Shown one piece after another: positions 5,352 to 6,310 of a stretch of 6,310 nucleotides of DNA; the first letter of the stretch is position 1; each line of letters opens with the position of its first letter. Made by a program: the position numbers and the translations under genes. Source of the stretch: JBCDBL01 sp039183635 (lineage in GTDB: Bacteria; Pseudomonadota; Alphaproteobacteria; Caulobacterales; Parvularculaceae); contig JBCDBL010000169.1 in the NCBI GenBank assembly GCA_039183635.1, positions 1 through 6,310 of the forward strand, read 5' to 3'. The notes beneath the pieces are model-generated. The model worked only from the letters and a program-made list of their open reading frames with translations, was not told where the DNA came from and did not search any database.

Positions 5352-6050
5352 ATGACCATGACAACCAATACGCATTCTCAACCCGGCCCGAACCATACAG
5401 GATTGCAAGGCGAGCCCGCAGGGCTTTTGCGGTCGACCCTTTTGTCTCTCGGCGCGGCGATCCTTATTCTGATCGCTGTCGTACTGCCTGCTGAATACAA
5501 TATTGATCCCTTAAAAATCGGGGGGCTTCTGGGTTTGACGGAAATGGGAGGAATCAAGCAGCAGCTCTCTGTTGAAGCTGCGGCGGACGGCGCTGCGCAG
5601 ACGGACGAGACGACAGGCGACATCATTATGCGCCTCGACGCCATACAAGCGCAACTGCAGGACCTCTCCTCAGCGCTTAACACCAACGCCGCGGACGCCG
5701 GCGACGCGGCAAAAGCGCCGACGCCAGCCGAACCGGTCTGGCGGGATGAGGTCAGTTTCGTTTTGAAGCCCGGAGAAGGCATTGAACTAAAACTGATTAT
5801 GGATAAAGGCGCAGTGGCGGAATTTGAGTGGACCGCAAACGGGGGCGCACTCAATTACGACACCCATGGGGATGGGTCCGGCCAAAATATAAGCTATGAA
5901 AGAGGTCGCGGCTCGCCAGGTCAGAAGGATACGCTAACCGCAGCCTTCACGGGAAAGCATGGTTGGTTTTTCCGCAATCGAATGGATGAAAACGTCACGC
6001 TTACACTGCGCGTACGCGGCGCGTACGTTGAACTTATCCGTACCGCATAG
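5352..6050 (+). CDS. Transmembrane anchor protein associated with HupE-like permeases, 232 aa
   Basis: The layout is a hydrophilic cytoplasmic start (1-27), one strong membrane helix (29-47), the conserved-looking segment EYNIDPLKIGGLLGLTEMG (48-66), and a likely coiled coil (about 90-110). An Ala/Pro/Asp linker to about 130 and a beta-rich outside domain (132-230) follow. The domain contains GKHGWFFRNRMDENVTLTLR (201-220). Proteins of this shape, with the NIDP...GLLGLTEMG segment, are commonly annotated as transmembrane anchor proteins and are recurrent neighbours of HupE-like permeases; their biochemical role is not established. The gene starts 14 bases after the permease stop. GGAG lies 3 bases before the ATG at 5352 and 9 before an in-frame ATG at 5358, so the true start may be two codons later. 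It may hold the His-rich protein or the metal near the permease. Confidence 0.82.
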   Translation: MTMTTNTHSQPGPNHTGLQGEPAGLLRSTLLSLGAAILILIAVVLPAEYNIDPLKIGGLLGLTEMGGIKQQLSVEAAADGAAQTDETTGDIIMRLDAIQAQLQDLSSALNTNAADAGDAAKAPTPAEPVWRDEVSFVLKPGEGIELKLIMDKGAVAEFEWTANGGALNYDTHGDGSGQNISYERGRGSPGQKDTLTAAFTGKHGWFFRNRMDENVTLTLRVRGAYVELIRTA

Positions 6051-6059
6051 AAGTCGTTG

Positions 6060-6080
6060 ACCTGCCCCAGAGGGGGAGGT
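6060..6080 (+). terminator. Candidate terminator just after the anchor gene
   Basis: ACCTGCCCC (6060-6068) pairs with GGGGAGGT (6073-6080) around the loop AGAG, leaving one bulged G. The stem continues into only three Ts (6080-6082), so the T-run is weak. It begins 9 bases after the stop codon of the anchor gene, which is the expected place for the end of the operon. Confidence 0.4.
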
Positions 6081-6086
6081 TTGAAA

Positions 6087-6112
6087 CGCTTCGTCTGGGA
6101 ACACCAGAAGCG
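6087..6112. other. Imperfect hairpin
   Basis: CGCTT (6087-6091) pairs with AAGCG (6108-6112) and CTGG (6095-6098) pairs with CCAG (6104-6107), with a 3-base bulge and the loop GAACA. No T-run follows, so it is not a terminator. It may be part of a larger RNA fold or a repeat. Confidence 0.35.
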
Positions 6113-6142
6113 GTCTTACCTTAAAACGAGATTTCTGAGGTC

Positions 6143-6168
6143 TCCTCCCCCGCTAATGCGGGGGAGGA
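6143..6168. repeat. Perfect 11-bp palindrome, REP-like
   Basis: TCCTCCCCCGC (6143-6153) and GCGGGGGAGGA (6158-6168) are exact reverse complements around the loop TAAT. Neither strand has a T-run after the stem, so a plain terminator is unlikely. Short C-rich/G-rich palindromes of this style recur between genes in many alphaproteobacteria as REP-like elements. Copy number cannot be judged from this window. Confidence 0.6.
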
Positions 6169-6246
6169 AAACCGCTGAACAGGCTTCATACCGGTGACCA
6201 AAACCCCGCTCAGGGCGGTCTGCTTCCTACAATGTAGAACACGTCC

Positions 6247-6273
6247 AATCCTCCACCGAAGGTGGAGGGTTTT
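6247..6273 (+). terminator. Rho-independent terminator, plus strand
   Basis: CCTCCACC (6250-6257) and GGTGGAGG (6261-6268) form a perfect 8-bp stem with the tight loop GAA. It extends to 11 pairs by T-G, A-T and A-T at its base (6247-6249 with 6269-6271), and the T-run covers 6270-6273. This is the best plus-strand terminator in the window and would catch transcripts leaving the anchor gene about 200 bases upstream. The core also resembles the REP-like palindrome beside it. Confidence 0.6.
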
Positions 6274-6287
6274 GACTGAATAAAAAA

Positions 6288-6310
6288 GTTCCGTGTGGTC
6301 AACGCGGAGC
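6288..6310 (+). other. Hairpin at the window edge
   Basis: Bases 6288-6296 pair with 6302-6310 in nine pairs, two of them G-U, around the loop GGTCA. In minus-strand RNA the G-U pairs become C-A mismatches, but that strand would run into six Ts (6287-6282). It is therefore either a stable plus-strand RNA hairpin or a weak terminator for a gene arriving from the right. Confidence 0.35.

Larger units (their letters stand above)
6051..6310. other. Non-coding, hairpin-rich tail of the metal module
   Basis: No gene was seen. Besides the hairpins listed separately, there is a weak stem CCGC (6206-6209) with GCGG (6215-6218) and an 11-base odd palindrome CTACAATGTAG (6227-6237). Five or six stems in 260 bases is unusually dense. 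The stretch could be an array of REP-like repeats with terminators, or the edge of a structured RNA that continues outside the window. Confidence 0.5.

Noticed and set aside
5378..5854. A 158-codon minus-strand frame opposite the anchor gene
   Set aside because: Its Ser/Ala-rich translation is what the antisense of a GC-rich coding sequence gives. There is no Shine-Dalgarno sequence and the plus-strand gene is convincing.
6051..6310. CRISPR array
   Set aside because: The repeats are inverted and of different sequence and spacing; there are no regular direct repeats with spacers.

Overview
The window most likely comes from a Gram-negative proteobacterium. An alphaproteobacterium is my best guess, from the protein families present, the mixed base composition and the short GC-rich palindromes between genes. 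The sequence does not prove a genus. No rRNA, tRNA, CRISPR array or transposase was found.

Layout. (1) Positions 1-351 hold the 3' end of an AraC-type regulator cut by the window edge. (2) A gene-poor stretch (352-663) separates it from a convergent small DUF1801 protein (664-1041, minus); it holds a good minus-strand terminator. (3) A tight three-gene minus-strand operon runs from 3947 down to 1127: a secreted or anchored protein of unknown family, a bitopic membrane protein of unknown family, and an exported trypsin-like serine protease with a complete His-Asp-Ser triad. The genes are 4 and 9 bases apart. Each has a clear Shine-Dalgarno sequence, and a promoter with 17-base spacing lies upstream. 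Each product is exported and has exactly four cysteines. This is the least explained and most interesting part of the window. (4) Diverging from it, 4181-6050 (plus) holds a metal-handling module: a small histidine-rich exported protein, a HupE/UreJ-type permease with the HX5DH signature, and a single-pass membrane anchor protein of the kind often found beside such permeases. (5) The last 260 bases are non-coding and packed with hairpins, including a likely terminator and a perfect 11-bp palindrome of REP-like character.

How the genes may work together. The plus-strand module fits capture of a divalent metal (nickel, cobalt or zinc) outside the cytoplasmic membrane by the His-rich protein, transport through the HupE-like channel, and scaffolding by the anchor protein. 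The minus-strand operon looks like a cell-envelope proteolysis module: a membrane protein with a large outside domain, a second exported protein and a protease made together. Its substrate and purpose cannot be read from sequence. Hand counts on a few 60-base lines put this operon near 33-50% GC, against about 53-58% in the flanking genes, which hints at a different origin.
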